Positions 7,605 through 16,475 of a stretch of DNA of 64,000 nt are shown piece after piece (positions within the stretch are counted from its first letter, which is position 1; each line of letters begins with the position of its first letter). Source of the DNA: an uncultured Bacteroidales bacterium (GTDB taxonomy: Bacteria > Bacteroidota > Bacteroidia > Bacteroidales > P3); the NCBI GenBank assembly GCA_944320415.1, contig CALUHJ010000017.1, positions 1 through 64,000 of the forward strand. Reading direction: 5' to 3'. The notes beneath the pieces are model-generated. The model saw only the letters and a list, made by a program, of their open reading frames with translations. It ran no database searches and was not told where the DNA came from. A program made the position numbers and the translations under genes.

Positions 7605-8375
7605 TCATAGCGTTATCCTCTCCAACGGAACGGTCGCTTCCTCGTGAGTGAATACGAGGTTGTCGTCAACCGTCAGCATAAGGGCCCGTTCCTTCATCCG
7701 TGCGGGCAGATAGTTGCCCTTGAGTATGCACAGGCAGAGCCGTCCGCTTTTTTTGTCGCGGCACAGCTGCATGACCAGCCTCATTTTCGACTCGAAGGCC
7801 TGCGAACCGAGTATGTTGTTCTTGTCGGGCGTTCTGCCGGTGGTGTTCTTGGCGGTATGGTTGGTGAAGAGAAAGAGAGTGCCGCACTTGACGCTTATGT
7901 CGTGGAAAGGGTTCAACACCTTGCGTATGACATGCGCCTGATTGATGTCTTCGCTGCAAAGGTCCTCGAAGGTGTCCATTATCACAAGGTCGTAGGAACA
8001 TTCCTCCACGCGCTCGAACACCATGTCGCAAAGCGTTTGTCCGCTGCCGAAGACGAACTCCAGACGTTCGGCTTCTTCATCGCTCATGTCAAGGTTCATG
8101 TTCTGCATTCCAAATGTCTTTGACACAGAGTATCTGTCATCTTCCGTCGAGGCGTACAACACCCTTTTGTGCCTTGGCTTCGTTTCCCATTTCAGGAATA
8201 GTTCGCCTTTGACAATGTTTGCGGCCAGCTGACGCAACAGTGTGCTCTTTCCGCAGTCGGAGGCACCCACCAGAGCTACCAGTCCGCTCGCGGGCATGAT
8301 TGGCTCCACAAGACATTCAAAATTCTCTTTTTTATCATTCAGCAATTCTTTTGCCGAGAAAAAATGATTGTTCAT
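7605..8375 (-). CDS. RepA-like AAA ATPase (helicase/replication type)
   Basis: A 256-aa RecA-fold ATPase (AAA_25/RepA type). Walker A is GASDCGKSTLLRQLA near residue 37, Walker B is DLVIMDTFEDL near residue 130, and a conserved TNHTAK segment follows, as in RepA-like hexameric helicases of plasmids and integrative elements. The start at 8375 gives the usual short N-terminus (MNNHFFSAKELLNDK). With the downstream HTH and DUF6371 genes it forms the common Bacteroidota replication or mobilization core. No relaxase or integrase is visible here. Confidence 0.75.
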   Translation of the reverse strand: MNNHFFSAKELLNDKKENFECLVEPIMPASGLVALVGASDCGKSTLLRQLAANIVKGELFLKWETKPRHKRVLYASTEDDRYSVSKTFGMQNMNLDMSDEEAERLEFVFGSGQTLCDMVFERVEECSYDLVIMDTFEDLCSEDINQAHVIRKVLNPFHDISVKCGTLFLFTNHTAKNTTGRTPDKNNILGSQAFESKMRLVMQLCRDKKSGRLCLCILKGNYLPARMKERALMLTVDDNLVFTHEEATVPLERITL

Positions 8376-8404
8376 AAATCTATTCCTTTAGCAAATTCTG
8401 CCGG

Positions 8405-8436
8405 CAAAATTAAAGCATAAAACGCTGTTTGTCAAG
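8405..8436 (-). promoter_or_regulatory. Promoter of the RepA-like gene
   Basis: On the minus strand CTTG (plus 8433-8436) is followed after 20 bases by TAATTTTG (plus 8405-8412). The start codon is 30 bases downstream. Confidence 0.6.
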
Positions 8437-8517
8437 TGGTTATTATTGAACTTGTAGACTTATTGTCGATGGTTTTTCAAGTTGGTGAAAAATGTTGAAA
8501 AAAAAATGCGGGACAAA

Positions 8518-8550
8518 TTGTTTTCTGTAATAGAAAACGAATTACATTTG
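8518..8550 (+). promoter_or_regulatory. Promoter with internal inverted repeat (possible operator)
   Basis: TACATTTG at 8543-8550 is a -7 box. A TTG at 8518-8520 is the nearest upstream box, 22 bases away. Between them GTTTTCT and AGAAAAC (8520-8538) form a 7-base inverted repeat with a 5-base centre, a likely operator blocking the promoter. Confidence 0.45.
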
Positions 8551-8740
8551 CACAGTTCCCAACATTTGGAAGTAGATATGACGGATGATGTTTCTAAAGG
8601 TTGGAAAAAGAGGTTCTTTTTGCATATATACTTGAGTGGCAACATGTTTGCAGGTAGGATTTCGTGTAGGATTTTCAGTTGTAAAGTTGCTTTGGGTATA
8701 TGTTTGAAGAGCTGTTGTAATTTGGATAATAAAAGCAATT

Positions 8741-9181
8741 ATGAATTCAATATGGGAAAATGAAGAAATAGTAGATGATATTTTAAGAAGGTTTTTTGAC
8801 GAATTCTTTGAAGAAAAAATTTTGAAGGAGACTTTATTGTCTGCCTTACAACGTGAGGGAAGGTTCAAGGACAAAGTCAAACTGCACATAAAACAAGGCG
8901 TCAAAATGAGGCTTGCGGACCTTTACCGCATGGCTGTGATGCTTGACTTGAAGTTGGGTGTGCTCAACAACATGATAAGTCTGAAAAGCAAGGTGCTTCA
9001 TTCACACAAGCCCAAGTGCAGGGCTTCGTTCATTCACAACAATAATGTTTACTATACTCTGGAGGAAATTTTTGAAACACACGGTGAGAAAGGATACCTC
9101 GAAAGGTTGGATCGCCTTTATAGCAAGAAACAGGGGGAGGGAGGAAAAGAAAAGTCAGACCTTCCTGATGCGAAAGCCTGA
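8741..9181 (+). CDS. Hypothetical protein of the integrated element
   Basis: A 146-aa charged protein that I do not recognise. It starts MNSIWENEEIVDDIL, is mostly helical in appearance, has a segment KMRLADLYRMAVMLDL that could be part of a DNA-binding helix pair, and ends in a Lys/Glu-rich tail. It is transcribed divergently from the RepA-like gene, has a putative operator-bearing promoter and a terminator overlapping its stop codon, so it is a single-gene unit, perhaps regulatory. Confidence 0.6.
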   Translation: MNSIWENEEIVDDILRRFFDEFFEEKILKETLLSALQREGRFKDKVKLHIKQGVKMRLADLYRMAVMLDLKLGVLNNMISLKSKVLHSHKPKCRASFIHNNNVYYTLEEIFETHGEKGYLERLDRLYSKKQGEGGKEKSDLPDAKA

Positions 9182-9187
9182 CTTTTT
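9150..9187 (+). terminator. Terminator overlapping the stop codon
   Basis: AAAAGTCAG (9150-9158) pairs with CTGACTTTT (9178-9186), followed by T. The stop codon of the unknown gene lies in the second arm. Confidence 0.65.
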
Positions 9188-9233
9188 AGGTTTATAAACT
9201 TGTTTTACGGATTTATTCCGCCGAATACGGCAG

Positions 9234-11168
9234 TTATCTTATTTTCAACGCTCTCATTGCGTTCAACACCGCAAGCACCGTTACTCCGACATCGGCAAAG
9301 ACAGCCATCCACATACTGCCAAGTCCGACTGTTGCAAGCAGAAGAATCAATACTTTAATTCCTATGGCAAACCAGATGTTCTCCTTTGCTATTTGGAGCG
9401 TACGGCGGGAAATCCTTATGGCTGTAATGATTTTTGTCAATTTGTCGTCCATAAGCACTATGTCCGCAGCCTCAATTGCCGCATCGCTTCCAAGTCCTCC
9501 CATCGCTATTCCTATGTCTGCGCGTTTGAGAACGGGTGCGTCATTTATTCCGTCACCTACAAAAACGAGCTTTTTGTTTTCCGGCTTTTCCTTAAGCAGT
9601 CTTTCCACGTGTTCGACCTTGTCTGCAGGCAGCAGTTCTGCATAGAAGTCGTCAACATAAAGGGTTTGCGCAATATTTCTGGCCACATCCTTATGGTCTC
9701 CGGTGAGCATGACGATCTTGTCTATGCCCATATTCCTCAACTCTGCAATGACCTTTTTGCTTTCGTCCTTTATGCGGTCGTTGATTACTATATGACCTGC
9801 ATATTCACCATCAACGGCCACATGAATGATTGTTCCCGTACATTCGCATTCCTTCCATCTGATTCCTTTTCTTTCCATCATCCTGTAATTGCCCACACAT
9901 ACTTGTCTACCTTCCAAATTGGCGCATATTCCATTGCCGGCTATCTCATCCACCTGGCTAATCCTGCAGTTGTCATTCGCCTCATTCGGAAAGGCATTAC
10001 GCAATGCTTCGCCTATGGGATGGGTTGAGAAATGTTCTACGTGTGCCGTAATATGCAACAGCTCGTTCTCGTCCATGTTTTCAGGATGTATGGCCTGTAC
10101 GGCGAACTCTCCCCGGGTCAGTGTTCCGGTTTTGTCGAACACCACTATGCCTGCTTTGGCCATAGCATCCATATAGTTGCTCCCTTTTATCAAAATACCC
10201 TTTCGGGAAGCTCCTCCTATTCCTCCGAAGAAGGTTAGAGGAACACTTATCACAAGTGCGCAGGGACATGAGACCACAAGGAATATTAGCGCACGTTGAA
10301 GCCATATTGTGAACTCACTCAGGAATCCCGATTCTGAAAGCAAAGGGGGTATGAAGGCAAGGAAGAGCGCGGTAAACACAACGACAGGGGTGTATATGCG
10401 GGCGAATCTTGTGATGAATGATTCGCTGTGTGATTTGTTTTCGTCTGCGCTTTCCACCAGAGCGATGATTTTTGACACCGTGCTTTCCCCGAAGTTTTTC
10501 GTTGTCTTTACGCGTATCAGTCCGCTAAGGTTTATGCAGCCGGACATTACCTCGTCTCCTTTAGAAACCCCGCGCGGCATGCTCTCTCCTGTAAGGGCCA
10601 CAGTGTTTATTGTAGAGGAGCCCTCAATCACTTTGCCGTCAAGAGGTACTTTTTCACCTGGCCTTATCACTATAGTCTCGCCTGTCTGTACCTGTTCGGG
10701 ACTCACCGTCACTATCTCACCCATGCGTTCAACATTTGCCACATCCGGACGCATATCCATAAGGTGTGAGATACTTTTACGACTTTTACCTTCGGCCAGC
10801 TTTTCAAACAGTTCACCTACCTGGAAGAAAAGCATTACGAAGACGGCTTCCGTAAACTCATTCTCCGCTCCTGGAAGGAATCCTATGCAGAGAGCCCCTA
10901 TTGTCGCTATTGACATAAGGAAATGTTCGTTGAACATGTCTCCTGTGATTATTCCCTCAAATGCTTCCTTCAATGTGCTGTAGCCTATCAGAAGATAGGG
11001 TATAAGATATATGAACAGCAACTGAAGGGTTGTCAGGTCAAGATTCTTTTCCAATACTATTGCCGCAACAAGCAACAGGGAGGTAAGCGCAATGAGCGTT
11101 ATCCTGCCCTTGATTCCACCATGCGAATGTTCATGATGGTGTTCGTGTTTCTGATTTTTGTGTTCCAT
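9234..11168 (-). CDS. Heavy-metal P1B-type ATPase (Zn/Cd/Pb type)
   Basis: A 644-aa metal efflux pump. I start it at the ATG at 11168 (MEHKNQKHEHHHEHSHGG) rather than the longer frame, because a good promoter lies between. The His-rich N-terminus replaces the usual Cys-containing metal domain. Visible P-type motifs are the CPC metal site (SCPCALVIS), phosphorylation site DKTGTLT, TGD loop, and GDGINDAPVL. The CPC motif with a His-rich tail fits Zn/Cd export (ZntA/CadA-like). It is divergent from a Fur-family regulator that may control it. Confidence 0.9.
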   Translation of the reverse strand: MEHKNQKHEHHHEHSHGGIKGRITLIALTSLLLVAAIVLEKNLDLTTLQLLFIYLIPYLLIGYSTLKEAFEGIITGDMFNEHFLMSIATIGALCIGFLPGAENEFTEAVFVMLFFQVGELFEKLAEGKSRKSISHLMDMRPDVANVERMGEIVTVSPEQVQTGETIVIRPGEKVPLDGKVIEGSSTINTVALTGESMPRGVSKGDEVMSGCINLSGLIRVKTTKNFGESTVSKIIALVESADENKSHSESFITRFARIYTPVVVFTALFLAFIPPLLSESGFLSEFTIWLQRALIFLVVSCPCALVISVPLTFFGGIGGASRKGILIKGSNYMDAMAKAGIVVFDKTGTLTRGEFAVQAIHPENMDENELLHITAHVEHFSTHPIGEALRNAFPNEANDNCRISQVDEIAGNGICANLEGRQVCVGNYRMMERKGIRWKECECTGTIIHVAVDGEYAGHIVINDRIKDESKKVIAELRNMGIDKIVMLTGDHKDVARNIAQTLYVDDFYAELLPADKVEHVERLLKEKPENKKLVFVGDGINDAPVLKRADIGIAMGGLGSDAAIEAADIVLMDDKLTKIITAIRISRRTLQIAKENIWFAIGIKVLILLLATVGLGSMWMAVFADVGVTVLAVLNAMRALKIR

Positions 11169-11195
11169 AATCCGATTATTTTGTTTTTCCGCTTG

Positions 11196-11225
11196 CAAAG
11201 ATATGCCGCCTTTAGTGCAACCAAG
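11196..11225 (-). promoter_or_regulatory. Promoter of the metal ATPase
   Basis: TATCTTTG on the minus strand (plus 11196-11203), with a weak TTGG box 18 bases upstream. It lies 28 bases before the chosen start codon, supporting that start. Confidence 0.55.
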
Positions 11226-11259
11226 TTGCAAAATTGACAAGACCTTTGCTGAGAGATTG

Positions 11260-11290
11260 TATTGCCGAATGGATTTTTTGCATAACTTTG
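11260..11290 (+). promoter_or_regulatory. Promoter of the Fur-family gene
   Basis: TAACTTTG at 11283-11290 with ATTG at 11261-11264, spacing 18. A T-tract directly precedes the -7 box. Confidence 0.55.
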
Positions 11291-11320
11291 CATATGGACG
11301 GATAAATAAAACGCAATAGG

Positions 11321-11779
11321 ATGGATACGGATAATTTGACTGCATATATGGAACGCAAAGGGGTAAAACCGACTGCAAACAGAATACTTGTTGCCAAAAT
11401 TCTTTTCAATTCGGACAGGCCGTTGACTCTCTCCGATTTGGAGAACATGTTGGTCAGTTTAGACAAGTCGAGCATATTCAGGGTTTTAAGTCTGTTTTTG
11501 ACGCATGACATGATACATGCTTTTGAGGATGGACGCGGGGTGTTGAATTATGAGCCCTGCAAAAGCAAAGGGGAGTGCAATCTTTCCGATGCCCACATAC
11601 ATTTTTATTGCGAATCGTGTCACAGGTCCTTTTGCATGAATGATGTCCCATTGCCCTCTATACAGCTCCGTGAGGGATTCGTTCCGCATTCGGTGTCTTT
11701 TGTCATAAAGGGCGAGTGTCCACAGTGTGGCAAAAGAATCAGGCCTGTTTCCTGTATGTCAGGGCGGCGAGTATGTTGA
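11321..11779 (+). CDS. Fur-family metal-responsive transcriptional regulator
   Basis: A 152-aa Fur/Zur/PerR-type repressor. The N-terminal winged helix includes MERKGVKPTANRILVAKILF and SSIFRVLSLF (recognition helix); the dimerisation part has DAHIHFYCESCHRSF and a second CxxC in CPQCGK, so a structural zinc site is expected. Position opposite a Zn/Cd-type ATPase suggests Zur-like or zinc-stress control, but the metal cannot be read from sequence. Its last 41 bases overlap the convergent ABC permease gene. Confidence 0.85.
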   Translation: MDTDNLTAYMERKGVKPTANRILVAKILFNSDRPLTLSDLENMLVSLDKSSIFRVLSLFLTHDMIHAFEDGRGVLNYEPCKSKGECNLSDAHIHFYCESCHRSFCMNDVPLPSIQLREGFVPHSVSFVIKGECPQCGKRIRPVSCMSGRRVC

Positions 11780-12842
11780 ACAGCAGGGCAAATCCCCCGA
11801 GTGCGGCATAGGACGTCCACAGTTCGCAAACAGAAGCACCCTTCAGATAGACCGACCGCAATATGTCCACAAAGTAACGCGGCGGAAGGACAAGGGTGAA
11901 GGTCTGTGCCCACTGCGGCATGGAATCCACGGGAGTAAGCAGGCCGCTCATCAGTATGAATATCATGATGAAGAAGAACATGACGAACACCGTCTGCTGC
12001 ATGGTGTCGGAGAAGTTGGCGACCGTAAGGCTGAAGCCCGATATGGTAAGGATGAACAGCAGTGCGCCAAGATATACGGCCCCTATGGAACCTGCCGGTG
12101 CAAGCCCGTAGACAAGACGGGCGACAAGCATCGCTATGCTCAGAACGAACAGACCGATGAACCAGTAGGGTATGAGCTTGGAAAGGGTGAAGGCCCGACG
12201 GCTTACGGGAGTGACGTTTATCTGCTCTATCGTGCCGCTTTCCTTTTCGCCCACAATGCTGAGCGAGGGCAGAAAGCCGCAGATGAGTATGAATAGCATT
12301 ATCATCAGGGCGGGTATCATGTAGTGGCGGTAGTTGAGCGTGGGATTGAAACGGTTCTGCACGCTCACAAGGTCCGATACGCTTGCTGTTCCGTCTCCCT
12401 CCCTTATCTCTTCAAGGGCGGAGGATATGCTTTGCATGAGGTATTGCACACCCATGGAACCCTTTATGGCGTTTACGGCATTGGCCGTGATACTTATCTT
12501 GTGCCGTTCGCCCTTTGCAAGGCCGCGTTCAAAGCCCGAGGGTATCTCAACTATTATGTCGGCCGCACCGTCCTCAAGCAGCTTCATCGCCTCGGCAAAG
12601 CTGCCGCATTGACCTGCAAGCGTGATACGCTCCGAGGCTTCCATGTGGGATATCATGCGGTTGGACACCGGGGAACGGTCCGCATCCGCAACGGCAACGT
12701 TCACGTTGCGCACGTCCATCGTCATCGTCAGCGGCATTATCAGCATGACAAGTACAGGAAAGGCCACTATCAGCCGTGAGAGAAACACGTTGCGGCCTAT
12801 CTGTATGAATTCCTTTTGCAACAGTACTATGAAAGCTCTCAT
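11739..12842 (-). CDS. ABC-2 type efflux permease (YbhR/YhhJ-like), last gene of operon
   Basis: A 367-aa permease. One N-terminal membrane segment (residues about 20-40) is followed by a large extracytoplasmic domain and five C-terminal membrane segments, the ABC-2 permease layout. The conserved EKESGTIEQINVTPVSR follows the second segment. It pairs with the similar permease encoded five bases upstream to form the membrane part of the two-ATPase exporter. It ends inside the 3' end of the Fur-family gene on the other strand. Confidence 0.85.
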   Translation of the reverse strand: MRAFIVLLQKEFIQIGRNVFLSRLIVAFPVLVMLIMPLTMTMDVRNVNVAVADADRSPVSNRMISHMEASERITLAGQCGSFAEAMKLLEDGAADIIVEIPSGFERGLAKGERHKISITANAVNAIKGSMGVQYLMQSISSALEEIREGDGTASVSDLVSVQNRFNPTLNYRHYMIPALMIMLFILICGFLPSLSIVGEKESGTIEQINVTPVSRRAFTLSKLIPYWFIGLFVLSIAMLVARLVYGLAPAGSIGAVYLGALLFILTISGFSLTVANFSDTMQQTVFVMFFFIMIFILMSGLLTPVDSMPQWAQTFTLVLPPRYFVDILRSVYLKGASVCELWTSYAALGGFALLFNILAALTYRKQA

Positions 12843-12847
12843 GTCCT

Positions 12848-13942
12848 TTATTCCAGTTTGTCGTTGAACCTTTTGAATGCTACGGTAAGCAACAGCACCG
12901 TCATGCCCAACAGGACAAGGCAGTCAAGCCATACCTCACTGAGTGGCACGCCCTGAATCATCATCTTGCGCATCGCGTCTATGTACCACCGTGCAGGCAC
13001 CGTGCAGGATATGACCTGAAAGAACGCCGGCAGGTTCTCCAACGGGAAGAGAAGACCCGAAAGCATCAGTATGGGCATCATCATCACCATGGCCGATATG
13101 AGCAGTGCGGCAACCTGCGTGCGTGCAATGGCCGAAACCAGAAGGCCGAGCGACAGGGAGAGTATGATGTAGAGCAGCGACAGGGAGAATATGCCGGCCA
13201 CTCCGCCGCTCATCGGCACATCGAGCAGATAACGGGCAAGCAGCAGTATCATTACCAGTACGATACACGATATGACAAAGTAGGGTATCATCTTTGCGAT
13301 GATTATTCTCCGGGGCCTTACCGGAGAGACGAGCAGCACCTCCATCGTTCCCGTTTCCTTTTCCCTCACTATGGATATGGAGGTCATCATGGCGCATACC
13401 AGTATGAAGATGAATCCCATTATGCCGGGTACGAAGTTGAACGCGCTCTTCATCCGCGGGTTGAACAGCATGCGTGTCTCGAACATGTCCTGAGCCGAGG
13501 CCGAGCCGAGCAGTATGCCTTGCAGATAGGCTTGAGCCGCTCCTGCCGTGTTCACGTCAGAGGCATCGAGCACCAGCTGTATGAGGGCAGGGGAGGGCAG
13601 TCCTTCGGAGGCCTGCATCATGCGACGGTCGTAGTCCGTGGCGAAGACCACCACGGCATCGGCCCTGCCGGAACGCAACAGCATGTCCGCCTCCTTTTCA
13701 CCAACATAGCCGCAGAAGGTGAAGTATTCGTTTCGTTCGAGCCTTGTGACCGCTTCCCTTATCATGTCGGTGCGGTGAGGCGCAACAACCGCAACCTTTA
13801 TGTTGTTGACCTCGGTCGATATGGCAAAGCCGAACAGAACCATAAGGACTATCGGTATGAGTATGACAATCATCATGGTCCTCACGTCCCTTAGGATGTG
13901 CAACGATTCTTTTTTGACAAATGCGCTAAAGTTGCTCTTCAT
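12848..13942 (-). CDS. ABC-2 type efflux permease (YbhS-like)
   Basis: A 364-aa permease with the same layout as its neighbour and the conserved REKETGTMEVLLVSPVRP. I choose the ATG at 13942 (MKSNFSAFVKKE), which lies four bases after the stop of the ATPase gene and has AGGAG nearby; a longer frame would overlap that gene. Together with the next permease it forms a heterodimeric channel, probably exporting drugs or envelope components through the HlyD and TolC partners encoded upstream. Confidence 0.85.
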   Translation of the reverse strand: MKSNFSAFVKKESLHILRDVRTMMIVILIPIVLMVLFGFAISTEVNNIKVAVVAPHRTDMIREAVTRLERNEYFTFCGYVGEKEADMLLRSGRADAVVVFATDYDRRMMQASEGLPSPALIQLVLDASDVNTAGAAQAYLQGILLGSASAQDMFETRMLFNPRMKSAFNFVPGIMGFIFILVCAMMTSISIVREKETGTMEVLLVSPVRPRRIIIAKMIPYFVISCIVLVMILLLARYLLDVPMSGGVAGIFSLSLLYIILSLSLGLLVSAIARTQVAALLISAMVMMMPILMLSGLLFPLENLPAFFQVISCTVPARWYIDAMRKMMIQGVPLSEVWLDCLVLLGMTVLLLTVAFKRFNDKLE

Positions 13943-13946
13943 ATCC

Positions 13947-14687
13947 CTATTCTCCTCTTCTAGCCTGTCGGGCAAGCATTCCGAACACCTCGTCCATCGA
14001 GCCTGCCTTGAAGCCTTTCTTTAGTTCTTCGGGCGTGTCCAGAGCCTTTATGCGGCCGTCAACCATGATTGACACGCGCGAACAGTATTCCGCCTCGTCC
14101 ATGTAGTGTGTGGTTACGAATATCGTCGTCCCCTTGTCCGCCTCCTCGTATATCATCTCCCAGAACTGTCGGCGGGTGAGGGGATCGACCCCTCCGGTGG
14201 GTTCGTCCAGAAAGACCACCTCGGGACGGTGTATGGACGCTATGACAAAGGACAGCTTCTGCTTCCAGCCCAGAGGCAAGGCCCCCACGAGGGTGTTGCG
14301 CTCGGAGGCGAAGTCAAGCCGCTCGAGCAGTTCTCCGGCCCGCCTTGCGGTTTCCTGCCGTGAGAGTCCGTATATGCCCGCGAAGAAGTTCATGTTCTCA
14401 AACACCGTCAACTCGTTGTACAGCGAGAAACGCTGGCTCATGTATCCTATGTGCCGCTTTATCCGTTCCCCTTCGCTTCTTATGTCGAACCCTGCCACCG
14501 TTCCGCGGCCGGAGGTCGGATAGCTAAGGCCGCACAACATGCGCATCGCAGTCGTCTTGCCCGCCCCGTTAGCTCCGAGAAAGCCGAAGATTTCACCTCT
14601 TTTCACCTCGAAGCTTATGCGGTCCACCGCCGTAAAGCGGCCGAAACGCTTGGTCAGTTCGTGTACCGATATCACCGTATCCTTCAT
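13947..14687 (-). CDS. ABC transporter ATP-binding protein (second of pair)
   Basis: A 246-aa ATPase. Walker A is GANGAGKTTAMR, Walker B is VVFLDEPTGGVDP, and the signature is the altered form PLGWKQKL, as in the second half of YbhF. The start at 14687 gives a four-base ATGA overlap with the stop of the upstream ATPase gene. In E. coli YbhF two such domains are fused; here they are separate proteins encoded side by side and probably form a heterodimer. Confidence 0.9.
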   Translation of the reverse strand: MKDTVISVHELTKRFGRFTAVDRISFEVKRGEIFGFLGANGAGKTTAMRMLCGLSYPTSGRGTVAGFDIRSEGERIKRHIGYMSQRFSLYNELTVFENMNFFAGIYGLSRQETARRAGELLERLDFASERNTLVGALPLGWKQKLSFVIASIHRPEVVFLDEPTGGVDPLTRRQFWEMIYEEADKGTTIFVTTHYMDEAEYCSRVSIMVDGRIKALDTPEELKKGFKAGSMDEVFGMLARQARRGE

Positions 14688-15583
14688 TTCTGCATCAGTT
14701 TTATGAATACATCCTCTATTGCAGGCTTGACAGGCTCTAAGCAAAGACCCTCAAGCCACGAAAGCTCACGGGTGAACTCCTCGGCCGAAAAGTCCCTGCC
14801 GGCCACTATGTGGTGGCTTTGCCCGAAAGGATAGCATCTTTCCACGCCACGGACCTTGCGTGCGGCCCCGAGCAGGGCGAACATGTCGTCAGCCCTTGCG
14901 GCATAAAGCGGGGAGTCGAATCTTTGCAGAATCCTCACGGGCGAATCGGTGCCGAGTATGCCGCCGTCGTTGCACAGGGCTATGCGGTCGCATCGCGAGG
15001 CTTCGTCCATGTAAGGGGTGGAAACCAATATGCTTATGCCGCTGTTCTTCAAATCCGTCAGCATGTCCCAGAACTCTCCGCGCGAAAGGGCATCGACACC
15101 CGTTGTGGGTTCGTCCAGAAACAGCACGCTTGGACGGTGTATCAGTGCGCAGGACAGGGCCAGTTTCTGTTTCATGCCACCGGAAAGCCTGCCGGCACGG
15201 CGTTTGGCAAACGGTTCTATGTGTCTGTAAACGGGAGCGACAAGAGAATAGGAATCCCTTGCGTCAACACCGAAAAGGGCGGCAAAGAAGGCAAGGTTCT
15301 CCTCCACCGTCAGGTCCTGATACAGAGAGAAACGTCCCGGCATGTAACCAACCCTCGAACGTATGGAAGTGTAATCCCTGCATACGTCCATGCCATCCAC
15401 AAGAGCGGTGCCGCCGTCGGCCTCGAGCAGTGTGGCGAGTATGCGAAACAGCGTGGTCTTGCCCGCACCGTCCGGACCTATCAGTCCGAAGAGTTCACCG
15501 CGTTCCACCTCAAAGCTCACAGACCTCAGGGCCTCGACCTTGCCGAAACGCTTGGATACATCGTTCACTTCAACGGCTTTCAT
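14684..15583 (-). CDS. ABC transporter ATP-binding protein (first of pair)
   Basis: A 299-aa ATPase with Walker A GPDGAGKTTLFR, canonical signature LSGGMKQKL and Walker B VLFLDEPTTGVD. About 70 extra C-terminal residues are typical of ABC-2 efflux ATPases. The gene overlaps the 3' end of the HlyD-type gene by 14 bases. This is the catalytically canonical partner of the pair. Confidence 0.9.
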   Translation of the reverse strand: MKAVEVNDVSKRFGKVEALRSVSFEVERGELFGLIGPDGAGKTTLFRILATLLEADGGTALVDGMDVCRDYTSIRSRVGYMPGRFSLYQDLTVEENLAFFAALFGVDARDSYSLVAPVYRHIEPFAKRRAGRLSGGMKQKLALSCALIHRPSVLFLDEPTTGVDALSRGEFWDMLTDLKNSGISILVSTPYMDEASRCDRIALCNDGGILGTDSPVRILQRFDSPLYAARADDMFALLGAARKVRGVERCYPFGQSHHIVAGRDFSAEEFTRELSWLEGLCLEPVKPAIEDVFIKLMQK

Positions 15584-16472
15584 CTCTCAGTCTGACCTCT
15601 CCCGTTAGTCCCGTCTTCAGACGGCCGTCGTTCCTTACCGCTATCTTAACCGCATATACAAGGTTGGCACGCGAATCCTTCGTCTGTATGCTCTTGGGCG
15701 TGAACTCGCTCTCGGAGGATATCCACCTTATGCAGCCCTTGTAGTGATAGCGTTGCTCGGCTCCGAAGTCTGCCGTGACATCTACCGTGTCGCCCGTCTT
15801 TATACGGGCCAGCTGGTCCGAGGTGAAATAAGCCCTGAGGAATATGTCGTTCATGTCTGCAATCTTCATCAGCGGTCTGCCCGCCGCCGTCACCTCTCCG
15901 GCCTCGGCATATTTGACCATGATCGTTCCCTTGGCGGGGGAAACGATGCGACACTTGGCTATAAGGTCGTCCAAGGCCTCAATCTGCGCTTCCAGTGCGG
16001 CAACGTTGCCGTTTATCGTCGAGGTGCTTTTGTCAAGGGTGGAAAGCGTAGCCGCAAGCTGCGATTCCAGAATGCGTATCTGGGCGTTTATGTCGTCCAT
16101 CTGCTTTTGAGTCGCGGCACCTTCTTTGAGCATGTTCTCCAGACGTGTGCGTTCGCTTTTCTGCTTTTCAATCTGTTCCTTGAGCGATGCGGCCTGAGCC
16201 TTTATGTCGGGACGGCTTTGGAGCAGGGCCGACAACTGTGCCTTGAGTTGCTTGCGCTGAAGGTGCAGCTGCATGCTGTCTATCGCCCCGACGGCCGTAC
16301 CCTTGTCTATGACCTCGCCTTCCTCCACATCGAAACAGAGTATCCGTCCCGTGGCTTCGGAAGACACTACCGTCTCTTTTGCCTCAAACCTGCCCTGTGC
16401 GTCCATATCGTCCTGAGTGCCGCATGCGGCGGCAAGCATTACCGCAATGCCCGTGTACAGTATCTTTTTCAT
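15570..16472 (-). CDS. HlyD-family membrane fusion lipoprotein
   Basis: A 300-aa periplasmic adaptor. The signal peptide ends in a lipobox (MLAAAC, Cys17), so it is lipid-anchored. Two lipoyl-like half motifs flank a long coiled coil (residues about 75-155, rich in Lys/Gln/Leu), and the C-terminal barrel region follows. It links the ABC-2 permeases to the TolC protein encoded just upstream. It resembles YbhG/YhiI. Confidence 0.9.
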   Translation of the reverse strand: MKKILYTGIAVMLAAACGTQDDMDAQGRFEAKETVVSSEATGRILCFDVEEGEVIDKGTAVGAIDSMQLHLQRKQLKAQLSALLQSRPDIKAQAASLKEQIEKQKSERTRLENMLKEGAATQKQMDDINAQIRILESQLAATLSTLDKSTSTINGNVAALEAQIEALDDLIAKCRIVSPAKGTIMVKYAEAGEVTAAGRPLMKIADMNDIFLRAYFTSDQLARIKTGDTVDVTADFGAEQRYHYKGCIRWISSESEFTPKSIQTKDSRANLVYAVKIAVRNDGRLKTGLTGEVRLRDESR

Positions 16473-16475
16473 CGT

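Larger units (their letters stand above)
8376..8740. other. Divergent promoter region of the element
   Basis: These 365 bases separate the RepA-like ATPase (minus) from an unknown gene (plus). They hold one promoter for each direction and a small inverted repeat. The part 8551-8740 appears to be a long 5' leader of the plus-strand gene. No supported gene lies inside; an open frame at 8482-8763 would start upstream of the predicted transcription start. Confidence 0.5.

Noticed and set aside
8482..8763. 93-codon open frame upstream of the unknown 146-aa protein
   Set aside because: It starts with TTG before the predicted transcription start, overlaps the next gene out of frame and has no recognisable feature.
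13947..15583. Frameshifted YbhF-type fused ATPase
   Set aside because: Both ATPase genes have complete motifs and proper start/stop overlap (ATGA), so two separate subunits are more likely than a broken fusion.
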